Shown here: in pieces, positions 62,612 to 64,000 of the stretch
Numbering within the stretch: position 1 is the stretch's first letter
Layout: each line of letters starts with the position of its first letter
Source of the DNA: Luteimonas_C sp035250245
Lineage (GTDB): Bacteria; Pseudomonadota; Gammaproteobacteria; Xanthomonadales; Xanthomonadaceae
Length of the DNA: 64,000 nt
Reading direction: 5' to 3'
Assembly: GCA_035250245.1 (NCBI GenBank)
Contig: DATFFH010000019.1
Span: forward strand, 1-64,000
Notes under the pieces: generated by a model
Database searches by the model: none
The model's input: only the letters and a program-made list of their open reading frames with translations
Told to the model about the DNA's origin: nothing
Program-made: the position numbers and the translations under genes

Positions 62612-63216
62612 TCGTTCTCCTGCGTCAGCGGACGTAGCCAGAAAGTCAGTTCATGTTCGCAATCGCCGCGGCCGATTTCGTTCCAATGAAGATGCATGGC
62701 CATACCCGGTTGCCTGCGATAGCCCCGCTTAACCCAGAACGCCTCGTTGCCGCGGTGATCGCGTGGCCGGCGCGGATCGTCCGCATCGCGGTCGACCGCG
62801 CAGAAAGCGGTCCAACGAAAGCGGCCGAGCGCTCGCGCATGCGCTTCGCGATGGTCGAAAAAGGCGTGGCCGACGCCCTGCCCGCGATAAGCCGGCAACA
62901 GCACCGATTCGCCGCAGTAAAAAACTTCTTCGACCGGCATACCGCGATCCAAGAATGGCGCCTGGAATTCGGCGGCATCGTCCGCCAAAGGCAAACCGGT
63001 CGATGCGCCGATCACCTTGTCGCCGTCGAAGGCCAGGACGAATACGCTGTTCGGCGATGCGGCGTAAGCGGCCAGGTATTCACGTTCGTAGGCCCGACTG
63101 CCTTCGTACAGATAGGGCCAGTCGCGGAATACTGTCATGCGCAACTCGGCGACGGCGTCCAGATAAGGCGCGACTTCGGCTCCGCGAAAACGAGCGATGG
63201 CGAGGGTTGAGGACAT
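62608..63216 (-). CDS. GNAT-family N-acetyltransferase
   Basis: A 202-residue acetyltransferase with the acetyl-CoA motif LLPAYRGQGVGHAFFDHRE (about 108-126), Q/RxxGxG/A present as RGQGVG. It begins MSSTLAIARFRGAEVAPYL at the ATG 63216; a GTG at 63225 would add three residues. Its stop overlaps the start of the carbon-nitrogen hydrolase gene. The pair matches the two halves of known fused proteins, suggesting they act in the same pathway. Confidence 0.88.
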   Translation of the reverse strand: MSSTLAIARFRGAEVAPYLDAVAELRMTVFRDWPYLYEGSRAYEREYLAAYAASPNSVFVLAFDGDKVIGASTGLPLADDAAEFQAPFLDRGMPVEEVFYCGESVLLPAYRGQGVGHAFFDHREAHARALGRFRWTAFCAVDRDADDPRRPRDHRGNEAFWVKRGYRRQPGMAMHLHWNEIGRGDCEHELTFWLRPLTQENE

Positions 63217-63261
63217 CCTGCCCACTTTACCCTACGCCATCCATCAAACCGTTCGCGATCC

Positions 63262-63284
63262 GTAGGCTGGGTTGAAAACCCAGC
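63262..63284. repeat. Family J GTAG palindrome
   Basis: GTAGGCTGGGTTGAAAACCC and AGC form a short hairpin (GCTGGGTT/AACCCAGC) starting with GTAG. It lies between the GNAT and creD genes. Confidence 0.6.
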
Positions 63285-63321
63285 ATCGCCATGGTCCGTC
63301 AACGAGTAAGTCGCATCGAAA

Positions 63322-64000
63322 TCAGCGCAACGACGACCCCAGCTCGTACCAATCCACCTTGCGCGTCGCCCACATGATTCCGGCCAAGATCGCGAACAGC
63401 AGCACCGAACCCATCAACAGCGCGTTGTCCTCGGAGATCAGCAGCCCGTACAACACGCCGTACAGCAGGGTCAGCATCGCCGCGAACCCGAGCCCGCGCA
63501 GCCGGCTGCGCAGCACATGGCTCAGGTAGAAACCTTGCAGGCCGATGCAGGCCGCAGCCGAGGCCAGATACGCCTGCCAGAACGGGATGTGTTCGGATAG
63601 GCCGAGCAGCAGCAGGAAGAAAATCGCCAGAGCCAAGCCGACTAGCAGATATTGCAGCGGATGGATCGGCAGCCTCTTGATCAATTCGAACATCGCGAAA
63701 CCGACGAAAGTCAGCACGATGAAGAGAATGCCGTATTTGCTGGCGCGGTCGGCTTGGGAATAGATGTTGACCGGGTCGACCAGACTTACCTGCAGGCTAT
63801 CCAGCGGCTTGTCGCCGGCGATGCCGTAACCGGTGGCCAGCTGTCCTTGCGCATCGCTCGCCAGAGAAGAAATATCCCAGCCCGCATCGAAGCCGTTGGC
63901 CGCGATCTTGCGCGTTTGCGGCAGGAAACGCCCGCCGAACTGCGGGTGCGGCCATGCCGAACGCAGCTGGATGCTATTGCTGTCGGCAACCGGCACGACG
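63322..64000 (-). CDS. creD: CreD inner-membrane protein, C-terminal part (cut by window)
   Basis: The last 225 or so residues of a CreD-type protein; the frame stays open to the window edge. It contains the conserved VDPVNIYSQADRASKYGILFI, FELIKRLPIHPLQYLLVGLALAIFFLLLLGLSEH and GVLYGLLISEDNALLMGS segments with several membrane helices. CreD is linked to the CreBC two-component system and envelope integrity; neighbours to the right are not visible. Confidence 0.92.
   Translation of the reverse strand, partial: VVPVADSNSIQLRSAWPHPQFGGRFLPQTRKIAANGFDAGWDISSLASDAQGQLATGYGIAGDKPLDSLQVSLVDPVNIYSQADRASKYGILFIVLTFVGFAMFELIKRLPIHPLQYLLVGLALAIFFLLLLGLSEHIPFWQAYLASAAACIGLQGFYLSHVLRSRLRGLGFAAMLTLLYGVLYGLLISEDNALLMGSVLLFAILAGIMWATRKVDWYELGSSLR

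Overview
The window is a stretch of ordinary chromosome from a high-GC gammaproteobacterium. It most resembles the Xanthomonadaceae/Lysobacteraceae (Lysobacter-, Luteimonas- or Stenotrophomonas-like). I base that on the tig-clpP-clpX-lon-hupB order, the kdkA Kdo kinase, the phoB-phoR-ppk-ppx operon, and dense GTAG-type palindromic repeats. I see no phage, transposase, integron or CRISPR array. About 66 protein genes, nine tRNAs and an SRP RNA can be supported. Most long antisense reading frames are GC-rich shadows and are left out.

Layout: 0-4.4 kb holds a fatty-acid/ribosome cluster on the minus strand (yceD-rpmF-fabH-fabD, without plsX) with yceF/maf divergent. 4.4-10.7 kb has a GT39 membrane glycosyltransferase divergent from a moxR-DUF58-tgpA-slp operon. 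10.8-14.4 kb has hinT, recR, ybaB, dnaX, tRNA-Ser(GGA) and the 4.5S RNA. 14.5-19.6 kb has a minus-strand run kdkA-MBL hydrolase-moaA-moaC-moaD-moaE divergent from a heptosyltransferase-like gene. 19.8-22.5 kb has two domain-of-unknown-function genes, tRNA-Ser(CGA) followed by tandem tRNA-end-like palindromic units, and a PP2C phosphatase. 22.7-27.7 kb has dnaQ-rnhA-methyltransferase divergent from gloB-mltD, then fabI.

27.8-38.5 kb is the proteostasis block on the minus strand: tig, two tandem clpP genes, clpX, lon, hupB, tRNA-Val, tRNA-Asp and ppiD. Heat-shock-like promoters lie before lon and before the first clpP. 38.5-46 kb is a mixed accessory stretch: TPR protein, proline iminopeptidase, a rifampin ADP-ribosyltransferase (arr), HIT protein, an MmyB-type regulator, an alpha/beta hydrolase, a solute-binding-like protein without signal peptide, a RibD-type reductase and several tRNAs. 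46-53.6 kb has a Bax-inhibitor-type protein, an NhaC antiporter, isocitrate dehydrogenase, an AhpD-like protein, glutaredoxin and a BepA-like M48 protease. 53.7-59.5 kb is the phosphate/polyphosphate operon phoB-phoR-ppk-ppx with an apparent Pho box. 59.7-64 kb has a candidate C-rich-loop small RNA, a GT4 mannosyltransferase with a PAP2 phosphatase, a carbon-nitrogen hydrolase/GNAT pair and the C-terminal part of creD, cut by the window edge.

The most unusual feature is the repeat content. At least seven unrelated palindrome families begin with GTAG and end with CTAC. Three further families lack these ends. In six genes the stop codon itself lies inside such an element. Other points worth attention are the clpP duplication, the tRNA-Ser-derived tandem palindromes and the candidate small RNA at about 59.75 kb.
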